NCBI RefSeq assembly: GCF_000317695.1
Contig: NC_019771.1
Span: 62,001-126,000 of the forward strand
DNA length: 64,000 nt
Source of the DNA: Anabaena cylindrica PCC 7122
GTDB lineage: Bacteria > Cyanobacteriota > Cyanobacteriia > Cyanobacteriales > Nostocaceae
Reading direction: 5' to 3'
Made by a program: the position numbers and the translations under genes
In this document: in pieces, positions 17,014-26,319 of the stretch
Layout: each line of letters opens with the position of its first letter
How positions within the stretch are numbered: the stretch's first letter is position 1
The notes under the pieces: generated by a model
What the model was told of the DNA's origin: nothing
The model's input: the letters and a program-made list of their open reading frames with translations, nothing else
Databases searched by the model: none

Positions 17014-17230
17014 TAGCGTTAAAGCGCTGGATTTTCTATAGATGTTTGTGGATAAAGATACTCCAGAATAGCTGATCTATGTTGACGCGAACGCTGCAAT
17101 TTGAAAATTAAACTTTTTTAGCGAATTTTAATGAGTCTATCATGGGTTTCTCAGACCAATCGCTCATGATGATTGAATTGTCATCTGGGTCTGCTTGGCT
17201 AAGAAAAGTAAAATGGTAAATAATAGAAAT

Positions 17231-17725
17231 ATGGACAAACGCCGTTTTTTACAGATTAGTGCCGTATTATTTGGCACAGCCTTTTTTTCACGTTATATCA
17301 ATTGGGGTTCAGAAACTATGGCAGCTTCTAATACTGAGTTTACAGTTACCAAAACAGAACAAGAGTGGAAAAGCATTTTAACAGCGGAACAGTATCAGGT
17401 GTTGCGGAAACATGGCACAGAACGCCCTCACACTAGCCCGTTAGACAAGAATTATGAGCCTGGTACTTATGTCTGTGCTGGGTGTGGACAGGCTTTGTTT
17501 ACCTCAGACAGCAAATTTGATAGCCGTACTGGTTGGCCGAGCTTTTTTAAACCGATTGAGGGTGCGATCGCTACTACAACAGATCGGTCTTTGTTCATGA
17601 CTAGAACTGAAGTGCATTGTAGCAATTGCGGTGGACATTTAGGCCATGTGTTTAATGATGGCCCCAAACCTACTGGTTTGCGTTATTGCATGAATGGTGT
17701 GTCATTGCAGTTTACACCGGCTTAG
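17231..17725 (+). CDS. msrB: Peptide-methionine (R)-S-oxide reductase MsrB with Tat-like leader
   Basis: From the ATG at 17231 the protein has 164 residues. The frame is open further upstream (ATG at 17213, TTG at 17195), but MDKRRFLQISAVLFG looks like a twin-arginine-type leader and favours 17231. The mature domain has both zinc knuckles, YVCAGCGQALF and CSNCGGHLGHVF. Its catalytic Cys is in LRYCMNGVSLQF. MsrB reduces the R-sulfoxide of methionine in damaged proteins. The leader suggests export to the periplasm or thylakoid lumen, unlike the usual cytosolic enzyme. It stands alone. Confidence 0.93.
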   Translation: MDKRRFLQISAVLFGTAFFSRYINWGSETMAASNTEFTVTKTEQEWKSILTAEQYQVLRKHGTERPHTSPLDKNYEPGTYVCAGCGQALFTSDSKFDSRTGWPSFFKPIEGAIATTTDRSLFMTRTEVHCSNCGGHLGHVFNDGPKPTGLRYCMNGVSLQFTPA

Positions 17726-17807
17726 TCAAAAGAGCGATCGTATAGCACTGCTGTTTTCAGCAGTTCGCTTTTTTGGCTTAACCTACTGCATATTCTGTGA
17801 ACTTTCG

Positions 17808-18796
17808 CTAATTTTCTGTTTCTAGTGCTTCATCTTCCAATAGATGAGGTGCTATATTTGAAACAGCCCAAAGCACTTGCTCATTATCCTTATTTTCTTT
17901 TAAAAGTTCTTTAATTAGGTTGATAGCTTCAGATCCTCCTACTCCATTCATCAACAAGAGTGTAGCATTTTGATAAATTCCCTGAGAGGGATGTTTTAAA
18001 GCTCGCACCAAATTTTCTGGAGAGATATTAATCTCTCTAGCACGTTCCCATTTTGGTTCAGCAGGTACTGTGGGTATTTTTAAGGACAGTGAACTATAAT
18101 TTTGACTACTAATTTCTCGAATTTTCTCCAAAGCCCAATCAAATGTTTGTGAACTATTTTCCGATTTGATTGTTTCTCCTTTTAATACAGATTTAATAAC
18201 ATCTAATTCGTCGCAAAACTGTATCTGTTCTAGAGCTATTTTTGCCTCAATAGCTATTTTTTCATGTTCAATATTCAGCGCTGCAATTGCACCTTTAATT
18301 ACAGCGTCAACTGCTTCTAAATCGTTATTTTCATTAAGAAAATACCAATCCGAAACAAGAAATTTCCACCAACTCATACCTTTGACAAGGACACCTAATG
18401 CAATTAGTTCCTGTACTTGCTGGACAGATATAAATATTTTTAAGTTGCTATCAGTTACACGAAGTACAGCTTCTAGAAATGATCTATCTGCATACTTTGT
18501 TCGTTCTTTTTGCTTCAATTTTTTCAAATGTTGCAATAATGATTGTTGTAGAGTTATAGGCTTATCTACTCTTACTAACTTCATCAATAGGCTTTCATAC
18601 TCTTTCTTATACTCTGTGTCTTTCTCATTTTTCCATTCTTCAAGAACATAAGTTGTAAAAATTTCATCTAATTTATTTGTGGTGTCAAGACTACAGTCTT
18701 CATTATTAATTACACTTTGAATATATTTAAATGTTTCTAAATTCGGCTGTTTCTTAAGGAGTAATTGAAAACCCTGAACTAAAACTTCTTCCTGAA
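17808..18796 (-). pseudogene. 3' part of frameshifted NACHT-HEAT defence gene
   Basis: The minus-strand frame is open from about 18796 to a stop at 17808, about 329 residues. It has no start of its own at the left of the split; internal starts at 18587 (TTG) and 18584 (ATG) would yield only about 258 residues. It reads QEEVLVQGFQLLLKKQPNLE, then LEEWKNEKDTEYKKEYESLL, and ends with HEAT-like helices such as LVRALKHPSQGIYQNATLLL and AINLIKELLKENKDNEQVLW. Adding one G to the run at 18798-18802 joins it to the NACHT frame above, giving one protein of about 1,119 residues. I therefore treat it as the separated C-terminus. Confidence 0.75.
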
Positions 18797-21166
18797 ACCC
18801 CCTTCCATATTTGCCATAATCTTTTTTTGTTGGTCAGATGGAGGAACTATATATGGTAATTTTGATTGATAATATATTCTTGCCGATTTAGTAATACATT
18901 CATTAATAACTGCTCTGAGAATATTTAAATTGACATAATTATCACCACATTCTAAACCCAATCGAATCGCTGCCAAGCGCGTCCATGATTGAGTATGATA
19001 AGATAAAGATTGTGCAATATTTCCAATTAGGTCTGGAGCTTGAGGTATTAGACTAAGCAGTACTTTAGCAGCATCAATAACTATAGACGCATTTGGCGAT
19101 TCTAATCGTATCTGCAACCGCTTAAACACTGCTTTTCTAAGCTCAAATGGTGCATTATTTACTTCCGTTAAGGCTTTAGCGGCCAGCAAAATATCTGTTG
19201 AATTTGTATTTTCTAGATTATCAAGTTTAACTAAATGATTAACAATTATTTCTACCTTATCTAATCCAGCAGCAAATAGTATAACTTCTTGCCACTTAAT
19301 ATCTTGTCTAACCTCCTCTAACCATTTGCATATTTTCTGATCATCTAAATCAGAAACATACTTTGCGGCTGCATATTCACAGATAGTAAGATGAATAAAG
19401 TTAATTGTATGGTTTAATCCAACTTTGTTTTTCTCAAAGATGCGGCGCTGTTCCCAAAAAGAAATGTATTTTTTAACCTGAGTTTGCACTTTTAATCGTG
19501 TAAGGTTTTTAAATTCACTTAATAAGTCATTAGTTAATATCTTATAAAATTCACTTTCTAAAAATTCAGGCTGATACATTAATTTCCAACCTGCTATTTC
19601 GATTATACGTTGTGCAATTGGCTCGTCTTCTTTGTCAATTTTGATAGATTCTCTATCTTGTGTGTCTTGCTGGCAAAGCAAATGCACAATATTTTCATAG
19701 ATATTTGCCCGATTTAAAATACTATTCGCGTCAGATGGAAATAGTTGAACAACAAATCCCAATAATAGCGGGTTTCTAGCTGCTAATGAAGCTGTTTGAG
19801 TATTTTTTAGCCAATTCTCAAATAAAATTTCTTGCTCTTTGATATTTTCTTTATCAATTGAATATATTTCAAAAATTCTTTTGGCAAACTTTATAATATC
19901 TGATGCTTCTAGAGGTAGAATTTCTATCTGTTTCCAGTCAGAAAAATATTCTAGGGCGTAACCAGGGCGAGTAGTCATGATAATTCTAGTCACGGAGTGT
20001 CCTGATGCCCAAGCTGTTAGTTGGCTGGCCATATTAGCCAAGTCATCACACTCATCAAACCCATCTACCAAAAGATAATCAGGACAACTCAATGCAAATT
20101 TTAATTGATCTTCATTAACACCAGAACTGTCAGCAGCAGCTTTGAAAATCGCATCTTCAAATCTTTGATGTTGCTGTTTGCATAGGTTATTAATCTGCTT
20201 GAGCCTAACACGTAAAACTTTTTTATCTAAAACACATAGCTGATAAGCTAAACGCTTTACTAAGGTACTTTTTCCACTTCCTGGATCACCTACCACAACA
20301 GTTAGATGATAAAGTTCAGGAATTAATTCCGCTTTAAAAATTGCCTGATCACCGTTACTTTGTTTTGCTTTCAGCGGAATCCAATCAGTTTCTATAGACA
20401 GCTTTTTCTCAATTCCTAAAACAATAAAGTCAGAGGTAGTTTTTTCAAGCCATTCTCTATAAAGTTCGGCTGTAATAGCCGGATTTGAACTGTTTGCAGA
20501 TAGCTGAATAGATACGCTACCCAATAGTCGTGCTATGCCTTCTGCATCACGACGGCCTCTATTGGTAATAAGTGTAAGTCCGTCTCCTCCAAGGATTTTC
20601 CAAGCTTGACTGGCTTGATTTTTGTTTGCCAAAACTTGTGAGAGCATTACCTGTGCAGATTTTGCTTGGGCATCATCTTCAAGATCAACAACTGTAATCG
20701 AAAGCCGCCTGAAAAGCGATGGATCATCTGGAATACCCTTTTCGGCAAATTTGTTGATAACCTCTTTTGTTATTTCTTTTAGATCATCATTTCGCCCTTG
20801 TCCCAATCTCTTCAAATCTTTGCGGAGTTGATCTTTAAAAGTTCCGCTTGCAGTAGAGTCAGTTAACAGAATGCAATATAGAGAGGGATTTTTCGCGAGT
20901 CCGCGGCCTAATTTTACAATTGCGTCCCAAAAATCTTGACCCTTCTTTAAACCATGTTTAGCTTGAACTTCTACAGTTGTACCGTCTTGAAGCGTGATAT
21001 TGACATCATCCCCTGGCCCATTAGTTTCTTCCGCTACAGCAATCGGAATATCAGGAGTTGAGTGTTCAATCCAAGATAATGGTTGCTGATTTAATATATG
21101 GGCTGCAACATACGCTGTCGCCCTTGCTTGATATTCGTATCCACCGCCGCCGCCACTTCCGCTCAT
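18779..21166 (-). CDS. Mrr-like nuclease / NACHT NTPase, probable antiphage STAND protein (5' part of split gene)
   Basis: The start at 21166 follows a GAGG ribosome binding site at 21172-21176; the longer frame to 21241 overlaps the upstream gene. This part has 795 residues. Residues 1-180 look like a PD-(D/E)xK (Mrr/DUF4297-like) nuclease, with D54 and the QxK motif in VEVQAKHG (Q68, K70). A NACHT domain follows, with Walker A VVGDPGSGKST at about 289-299, Walker B YLLVDGFDECDD and TTRPGYAL. Helical repeats come after. Nuclease-NACHT-repeat proteins of the Avs/bNACHT kind sense phage proteins and cut DNA. The frame ends at a TAG just after a G5 run; the C-terminus continues in another frame. 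Confidence 0.8.
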   Translation of the reverse strand: MSGSGGGGGYEYQARATAYVAAHILNQQPLSWIEHSTPDIPIAVAEETNGPGDDVNITLQDGTTVEVQAKHGLKKGQDFWDAIVKLGRGLAKNPSLYCILLTDSTASGTFKDQLRKDLKRLGQGRNDDLKEITKEVINKFAEKGIPDDPSLFRRLSITVVDLEDDAQAKSAQVMLSQVLANKNQASQAWKILGGDGLTLITNRGRRDAEGIARLLGSVSIQLSANSSNPAITAELYREWLEKTTSDFIVLGIEKKLSIETDWIPLKAKQSNGDQAIFKAELIPELYHLTVVVGDPGSGKSTLVKRLAYQLCVLDKKVLRVRLKQINNLCKQQHQRFEDAIFKAAADSSGVNEDQLKFALSCPDYLLVDGFDECDDLANMASQLTAWASGHSVTRIIMTTRPGYALEYFSDWKQIEILPLEASDIIKFAKRIFEIYSIDKENIKEQEILFENWLKNTQTASLAARNPLLLGFVVQLFPSDANSILNRANIYENIVHLLCQQDTQDRESIKIDKEDEPIAQRIIEIAGWKLMYQPEFLESEFYKILTNDLLSEFKNLTRLKVQTQVKKYISFWEQRRIFEKNKVGLNHTINFIHLTICEYAAAKYVSDLDDQKICKWLEEVRQDIKWQEVILFAAGLDKVEIIVNHLVKLDNLENTNSTDILLAAKALTEVNNAPFELRKAVFKRLQIRLESPNASIVIDAAKVLLSLIPQAPDLIGNIAQSLSYHTQSWTRLAAIRLGLECGDNYVNLNILRAVINECITKSARIYYQSKLPYIVPPSDQQKKIMANMEGGFRKKF

Positions 21167-21176
21167 CTTAACCTCC

Positions 21177-21776
21177 TCACAAAGTCCCCAGCAACTCCTG
21201 CAAGCGTTCCCTACCATTCCGAAAAACAGACCAACCATCACCCACTAATACCGCTTCCACCTTCTCCAAACCTGCCAACCTGCGAACAGAAGCTACAGCT
21301 TGATCTCGATTTAGTAGCTTTTCATCTGGTAAAATAGTTAAAGTACCGGCTTTGTGCGATCGCACTAAATCCCCAGTAATCAAAGTGGTTTCTTCCAACA
21401 GCAAGGCCAACTCACCGGGAGTCTTTGAACCTTGGATTTCAATCACCTTCAATCCTGGAACTAACTCCTCACCATCAGTCAACCAGCGATTGCACAAAAT
21501 CGAGAAATCTTCTTTCTCCCCCTTTGGTGCAGCAATTTTAGCATAGGTTTGATTAGCAATATCCTTAGCTGACCGCAGATGATCAGAATTTGTCAGCACA
21601 ATCCAAGCCACACCACCGAGAGATTCCAGATGATTCCAATCATGATTTGATAAAGCTACAGGATCAATCAATATATTTCCTTCTGGACGTATCCAAGCGA
21701 ACCCATTAAAATCAATATTTCTTGCGGGGTTAAAACAAGACCAGCTATATAAATCGTTACGGTGCAAAGATTTCAT
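21177..21776 (-). CDS. Metallo-beta-lactamase-fold protein with degenerate metal site
   Basis: A 199-residue protein resembling MBL-fold hydrolases: FNGFAWIRPEGNILIDPVAL at the start, IVLTNSDHLRSA where HxHxDH is expected, and TLITGDLVRSH later. Only the Asp-His of the HxHxDH motif remains (LTNSDH). The usual second metal His (GHTPG) reads GSKTPG, while the Asp of GDLV is kept. A dinuclear zinc hydrolase is therefore unlikely; this may be a non-catalytic or mononuclear member. It lies 10 bases upstream of the NACHT gene on the same strand, so the two are probably co-transcribed. The pairing may be chance. Confidence 0.7.
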   Translation of the reverse strand: MKSLHRNDLYSWSCFNPARNIDFNGFAWIRPEGNILIDPVALSNHDWNHLESLGGVAWIVLTNSDHLRSAKDIANQTYAKIAAPKGEKEDFSILCNRWLTDGEELVPGLKVIEIQGSKTPGELALLLEETTLITGDLVRSHKAGTLTILPDEKLLNRDQAVASVRRLAGLEKVEAVLVGDGWSVFRNGRERLQELLGTL

Positions 21777-22311
21777 GATAATTCTAGTTCAGAACTTTCA
21801 ATAGTTTGTATTCATAGACCAGCATTAATAATGTATCATTCATGCTCACCAGACAGCGAAAAAAATACTGTTTTCGTTGTCACCATCCTTAGGGATTGAG
21901 GATAATTAAGATATACCAGGTAATTTAGTTGATAATTTTATTTAAAAATCAGCCATAGGATAGAAGGTAAAAAGCGGTTGATCGCAGTTAATCAATACTG
22001 TGAACCAAAAATATAGTGTTAGGATTTAGCCAAAACTCACTCTTCAATAAGATATCCAAGTTCAAAGCTGAAAACTTCTGTTTATTGAATTTTTCATAGG
22101 AGAATTTGTCAGCAAAAATCGGTGAAGTAGTTCAAAATATCACCGATTTATGTGAATACTTTGGGGCAGGTAACTCGGTTAATATATCGGAATTTTGAAC
22201 TAATCAACTCAGGGGTCAAAACCCCAGTTACCCTTGAAAAATTTGGTATTAATGTTGTAATTAATCCAAATCCAAACATAGGCAAACATTACAAAATCAG
22301 GAGTATTTTTT
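21777..22311. other. 535-base intergenic region
   Basis: No reading frame with recognisable protein content is seen. It holds the divergent promoters of the MBL-fold gene and the copper-binding-type gene. A short palindrome-like stretch (CAGGGGTCAAAACCCCAG) lies at about 22210. AGGAG precedes the start at 22312. Confidence 0.4.
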
Positions 22312-22674
22312 ATGTTGATGATGATGACTGAAAACATAACCAGCGAAATCCAAACCTGCATGAACTCTTGCATGGAATGTCATAAAATATGCTTAGAAAC
22401 CATGGCTTACTGTATGAGTAAAGGTGGTAAGTACATGGATATGGGAATGATAAGCATAATGCGCGACTGCTCAGAAATGTGCATGATGTGCATGAACATG
22501 ATGATGGGTGGTTCCGAGTTCATGGGACGTACCTGTATGCTTTGTGCGGAAATGTGCGATCGCTGTGCCGCAGCTTGTGAAAAAATCAGTGATGATAGAA
22601 AGATGATGGAATGTGCCGCAGTTTGTCGTAGATGTGCTGAAACTTGCAGATCAATGCAAATGATGCCAGCTTAA
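22312..22674 (+). CDS. Cys/Met-rich four-helix copper-binding protein (DUF326/Csp-like)
   Basis: A 120-residue protein very rich in Cys and Met, with repeated C-x3-C and C-x2-C spacings: TCMNSCMECHKICLETMAYC, CSEMCMMCMNMMM, CMLCAEMCDRCAAACE and CAAVCRRCAETCRSM. This layout matches the DUF326/copper storage protein family, whose four-helix bundle is lined inside by Cys and stores many Cu(I) ions. No export signal is visible, so it would be a cytosolic Csp3-like store. The first ATG after an AGGAG site is taken; three further ATGs follow closely. A copper-type P-type ATPase lies 39 kb away in this window but is not linked. Confidence 0.85.
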   Translation: MLMMMTENITSEIQTCMNSCMECHKICLETMAYCMSKGGKYMDMGMISIMRDCSEMCMMCMNMMMGGSEFMGRTCMLCAEMCDRCAAACEKISDDRKMMECAAVCRRCAETCRSMQMMPA

Positions 22675-22796
22675 TCTTATGAACTAGCAGAAGTTTCTCT
22701 GCAACCTATTTAGGCGCTCAAGCTTTTTTAGTTTGGGCGCTTAGGTTTTGTAAACAGAGTATGAAATAAAATGAAAATAAACAGCGAGTGTACAGT

Positions 22797-23246
22797 ATGA
22801 GTAAAAAATCAATCAAAAATCTATATGAACAAGATTTTTCTCTCTGGGTTGAGGATACAGTCAGTAAATTAAAAGCAAGAGACAACGAAAATTTAGATTG
22901 GGATAATTTAATTGAAGAGGTAGAGTCTTTGGGGAAAAGTCAGCGTAAAGCAGTCAGGAGTTTTTTGGTGCGTTTAATAGAACATTTGTTAAAGCGGTGT
23001 TATGTACCAATGTCAGACTGTTATCGGGGTTGGGAAATTGAAATTAGGAATTTTCGGCAAAGGTTACAAATTGAATTGGAAGATTCACCGAGTTTGAAAA
23101 GTTTTGTTTTAGAAATTCTTGCTAAAAGCTATGACATGGCATTAGAAAATGTCAGAGATGGTTATCCTGATGTTTATTTTTCTGATGTTTGTCCATTTCC
23201 CAGTAATGTAGATGCTTTGTTAAGTAAGAAGTTTTGGGAAGAATAA
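22797..23246 (+). CDS. DUF29 family protein
   Basis: A 149-residue protein of the DUF29 family, abundant in cyanobacteria. The order of motifs is typical: LYEQDFSLWVEDTVSKLKAR near the start, LDWDNLIEEVESLGKSQRKA, SFLVRLIEHLLKRCY, and the end FPSNVDALLSKKFW. The fold is helical and no reaction is known. A GTG at 22788 would add three residues; the ATG at 22797 fits the family start better. It is followed by a palindromic repeat element rather than a linked gene. Confidence 0.9.
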   Translation: MSKKSIKNLYEQDFSLWVEDTVSKLKARDNENLDWDNLIEEVESLGKSQRKAVRSFLVRLIEHLLKRCYVPMSDCYRGWEIEIRNFRQRLQIELEDSPSLKSFVLEILAKSYDMALENVRDGYPDVYFSDVCPFPSNVDALLSKKFWEE

Positions 23247-23280
23247 TGAGTATGCCTACCCCACAAGATGAGATCATTCT

Positions 23281-23414
23281 CTCGTTTCTTGTTCCCATAC
23301 TCTATATGGGAATTAATTCTATAAGGCTCTGCCTTGAGTTATTGGGAACATTTCTGCTAAGATTTAGAGGCAGAGCCTCTGTGATGGCATTCCCAGTCAG
23401 AGACTGGGAACGAG
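23281..23414. repeat. Miniature inverted-repeat element with CTCGTT...AACGAG ends
   Basis: The left end CTCGTTTCTTGTTCCCATAC and the right end CAGAGACTGGGAACGAG are imperfect inverted repeats. The inside contains the palindrome AGAGGCAGAGCCTCT and its partial complement AAGGCTCTGCCTT. It lies between the DUF29 gene and patB, and looks like a non-autonomous mobile repeat common in cyanobacteria. Confidence 0.75.
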
Positions 23415-23429
23415 ATATTACTAATTATT

Positions 23430-25019
23430 TTAACTAATATTTAGCACCTTTCTGAGCAGTGCTTGGTCTTCTAACTTAGGTTTAAGACGACCATTTTCAA
23501 CATCACGAATCCAACTTTGGCTTTTACCCGTAAGCCTTGCTAATTCTCTTTGGGAGATATTTATATTTTTGCGTGCTTGCAAAACTTGTTCACCTAATAA
23601 ATCATCAGTGCTTTTAAGAGTTTTTTTACTCTTAACAGTACTACGCTTTTTTTTCTCTGCTTCTGAACTTAGCTGTTCCCACTCTGAAGGAAGTTCAAAA
23701 GATAAAATTCTCGCATTCATTAACAAATTCCACTTGCCACGAGGTCCACTATCTGTCAGTCGATTATCACCACTACCATCATTAATCCAAAATTCCAAAG
23801 CCTCATCTGGATCTTCAGGGATATCAATTAATTTTGCCCACAATGGTTGAATTTCTGGCGGATAGGTAATAGGGTCAAATAGTGGTTTGACTCCATAATG
23901 ATTGAGAACTTCTAAATCATTTTCAAACGTTCGTAATAGACGCTTACGTTCGTCTCGTAATCTCGAAGCTAGGTTAATTTTTTCCTCACCATAAGCAACT
24001 CGCATTAAAGTAGGAACAGTGATGCGTTGTTCTCTACCCATTTTGGTTTTAAATAATAACCATAACATCAGTCGAATAGCACCTTCATGTTGCTGCCAAA
24101 GACTCATAACTGTAGTTAACAGCGTTTTAGGAAGACTACCATATTGATAAAATCCACTTCGCTCTTTACTGGCTTGTCTATTTAAGAAGTGTTGCGACCA
24201 AGTGCCTGTTTTAACTTTAAATGTCAGTCCAATCAAATATTTACACCCCAGATCATCTTCTTGAAAATGGTGCTGAACATCTGTTAAATGCCATAAGTGA
24301 CTTTGTGTAACAGAAAATCCGGGAACTCTACCCCGTTGCGGCCAGTCTATGGTAACAATGAGAGAACAAGCTTGTTGAACGATGTTTTTGATTAAAGAAA
24401 GCTTGGCAGTTTTGTTGAGATCTTTGCGTTTCTCTAACCCCAAATATTTTTCAATTTGGCGTTCATCAATGGCGAATTCTTGTTCCCAAGGTTTATCTAA
24501 GGCTGTAGCATGGGCAGCGAAAATTAAATGAATACAAGTTGCTCGAATATCGAGGCTTTCAATTACGTGTAAATCCTTAGCTAGGTTAGTAATTTGAAAT
24601 GGGTCTTGAATATGAAAAGAAATTGCACCCCGACCTTGATTAACTTGTCGGCTATAATGTAAATTATCTTCTGCATCTGTTTCCCAAGTTAATGATTTAC
24701 GTTGTGCTAGTAAATTGCAAGCTTCCCAGATAACTATTGCTGAAGCAAATGGATGATTCTTGCCATTGGAAAATAAATCAGGGCTGGTAGGTTCTCGCGG
24801 TTCAATTTTGCATCTTCCTTTTTTGGCTTGTGCAGGTATGGGAGCATTTATTGGACAAGCGATGACACATTGTGGTTCTGGATAATAACCCTCGCAATTG
24901 TTACATAGACAAGGATCAATCCAATATTCATTATTTTCTATTTTGATTGCACCCGTAGGACATTGGGGTCGGCATTTATCACATCTAACGCAATTTTTGT
25001 TAGGAATTGTATAAGGCAT
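23430..25019 (-). CDS. patB: PatB/CnfR, ferredoxin-HTH regulator of nitrogen fixation and heterocyst maturation
   Basis: From the ATG at 25019 the protein has 529 residues, a length I recall for Anabaena PatB; the 28 extra upstream residues in frame (to 25103) are not family-like. The N-terminus is a bacterial 2[4Fe-4S] ferredoxin, CVRCDKCRPQCPTGAI and CLCNNC...CVIACP. A long middle region follows. The C-terminal Cro/CI helix-turn-helix reads ARKNINISQRELARLTGKSQ, then WIRDVENGRLKPK. PatB (CnfR) activates nif genes when oxygen is low, the clusters probably sensing O2 or redox. It is divergent from fdxB and the cox genes, the same order as in Anabaena. Confidence 0.95.
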   Translation of the reverse strand: MPYTIPNKNCVRCDKCRPQCPTGAIKIENNEYWIDPCLCNNCEGYYPEPQCVIACPINAPIPAQAKKGRCKIEPREPTSPDLFSNGKNHPFASAIVIWEACNLLAQRKSLTWETDAEDNLHYSRQVNQGRGAISFHIQDPFQITNLAKDLHVIESLDIRATCIHLIFAAHATALDKPWEQEFAIDERQIEKYLGLEKRKDLNKTAKLSLIKNIVQQACSLIVTIDWPQRGRVPGFSVTQSHLWHLTDVQHHFQEDDLGCKYLIGLTFKVKTGTWSQHFLNRQASKERSGFYQYGSLPKTLLTTVMSLWQQHEGAIRLMLWLLFKTKMGREQRITVPTLMRVAYGEEKINLASRLRDERKRLLRTFENDLEVLNHYGVKPLFDPITYPPEIQPLWAKLIDIPEDPDEALEFWINDGSGDNRLTDSGPRGKWNLLMNARILSFELPSEWEQLSSEAEKKKRSTVKSKKTLKSTDDLLGEQVLQARKNINISQRELARLTGKSQSWIRDVENGRLKPKLEDQALLRKVLNIS

Positions 25020-26025
25020 TAGGCTTCTTCCTACTCTAATTGCTGAGATGTTTGGCTCAAGTCCCCCCGTGATGTCTCCTGTTGATTCATAACTTGCTAC
25101 CAAAGTATCTCCATGACAAGAAATGTTTTTCTCGCCTCACTTGTCAGTTATTAGTTAACAAGGTTTATATTGTGCTTTACCTCTACTAATAGATTTAGCT
25201 GAATGAGAAATCACAGCATATCCTTAATAACTGTTCACTGTTGACTATTTACTAATTAAAGACATTGAAACAAGAGCTTCATTGCTTCTTTATTAACTAT
25301 ACATTTCATAAAGATTTCGCTAAGTTTGTTCAGAATGAGCTTAGGAAGATTTCTTAATCTTTATCTTTATATTTGACCATAAAACCTTAATCAAAGTGTT
25401 TTTGGGTAACATCTAAGTAATGATCAATTGTTTGAATGACCGTTGATTTAAATTTATTTATTGCTATAGAAGTTACAGTTTTTCAAAAAAGTTAAATTTT
25501 GCGTACAAATTAAGTTAAGGTAAAATGTAACTTTTCTGATCATTTAATTTGTATAGTTTTTCACATAAAGGGTAATTTAGGTTTATTTAGTAGTTGCTAA
25601 TACTGTCAAATTGCATCTTTTATCCATGAAGTAAATATTATATTTGCAAAAGAATATCAATATATTTTTATTTAAAGCAGGAGTTAGGGACAGGAGGGAA
25701 ATTGACCTATAAGAGGATGTTTGAAAAGTACCAGATTTGATTGAAATCCCCCCAACCCCCATTAAAAAGCAGGGGGGCTAAATTTCTCAAAGTCTCCCTT
25801 AAAAAGGGGGATTTAGGGGGATTTAGGGGGATCTATAAATGGCTAGTTATTAATAATAACTATCATTTAATATGATTAATTATCTAAACTCAATTGCTAT
25901 TATTTAGCAAGTCAGCAAAATTTGATAAAAAAGTTAATTTTTATTCGTAAAATTAAAAATTATTAGGCTAGGATTAAGATTAAATCACGAACTAATTTGT
26001 AAGCAAAATTGCTGAGGAAAAAATT
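25020..26025. promoter_or_regulatory. 1-kb divergent control region between patB and fdxB
   Basis: This is a long, AT-rich region without a credible gene. It must carry the promoters of patB and of fdxB-cox. An inverted repeat element sits at 25743-25833. I searched by eye for the NtcA consensus GTA-N8-TAC and found no clear copy. Confidence 0.45.
25743..25833. repeat. C-rich/G-rich inverted-repeat element
   Basis: The left part GAAATCCCCCCAACCCCC and the right part with three GGGGGATTTA-type units are complementary and can fold into a long hairpin. Such elements are dispersed in cyanobacterial genomes. It lies about 190 bases before the fdxB start. Confidence 0.75.
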
Positions 26026-26319
26026 ATGGCGACATTAACAGGAGTGACTTTTGGCGGTAAGACTTGGACTCCAAAATTTGCCCAAGAGATTGACAAAGAT
26101 AAATGTATCGGTTGTGGCAGATGTATTAAAGTATGTGGTCACAATGTTTTAGGGTTAAAAGCACTAAATGAAGAAGGCGAATTTGTGGAAGACGAAGATG
26201 ATGAAGAAATTGAACGGAAGGTAATGGCGGTAGTGACTCCAGAAAACTGTATTGGTTGCGAAGCTTGTTCTCGTATTTGTCCCAAAAATTGTTATTCTCA
26301 TACAACAGTAGACAACTAA
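26026..26319 (+). CDS. fdxB: Ferredoxin III (nif-specific 2[4Fe-4S] ferredoxin), FdxB
   Basis: A 97-residue ferredoxin with two cluster motifs, CIGCGRCIKVCGHNVLG at about residues 23-39 and CIGCEACSRICPKNC at about 77-91. They are separated by an acidic insert (EEGEFVEDEDDEEIERK). This is the nif-specific ferredoxin III pattern (TIGR02936-type, FdxB). Such proteins carry electrons for nitrogenase or cofactor assembly in the cytoplasm of the heterocyst. A typical AGGA-like site (GCTGAGGAAAAA) precedes the ATG. The gene lies between patB and coxB, as in Anabaena. Confidence 0.93.
   Translation: MATLTGVTFGGKTWTPKFAQEIDKDKCIGCGRCIKVCGHNVLGLKALNEEGEFVEDEDDEEIERKVMAVVTPENCIGCEACSRICPKNCYSHTTVDN

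Noticed and set aside
23234..23437. 67-codon frame after the DUF29 gene
   Set aside because: It is the translation of a palindromic repeat element.
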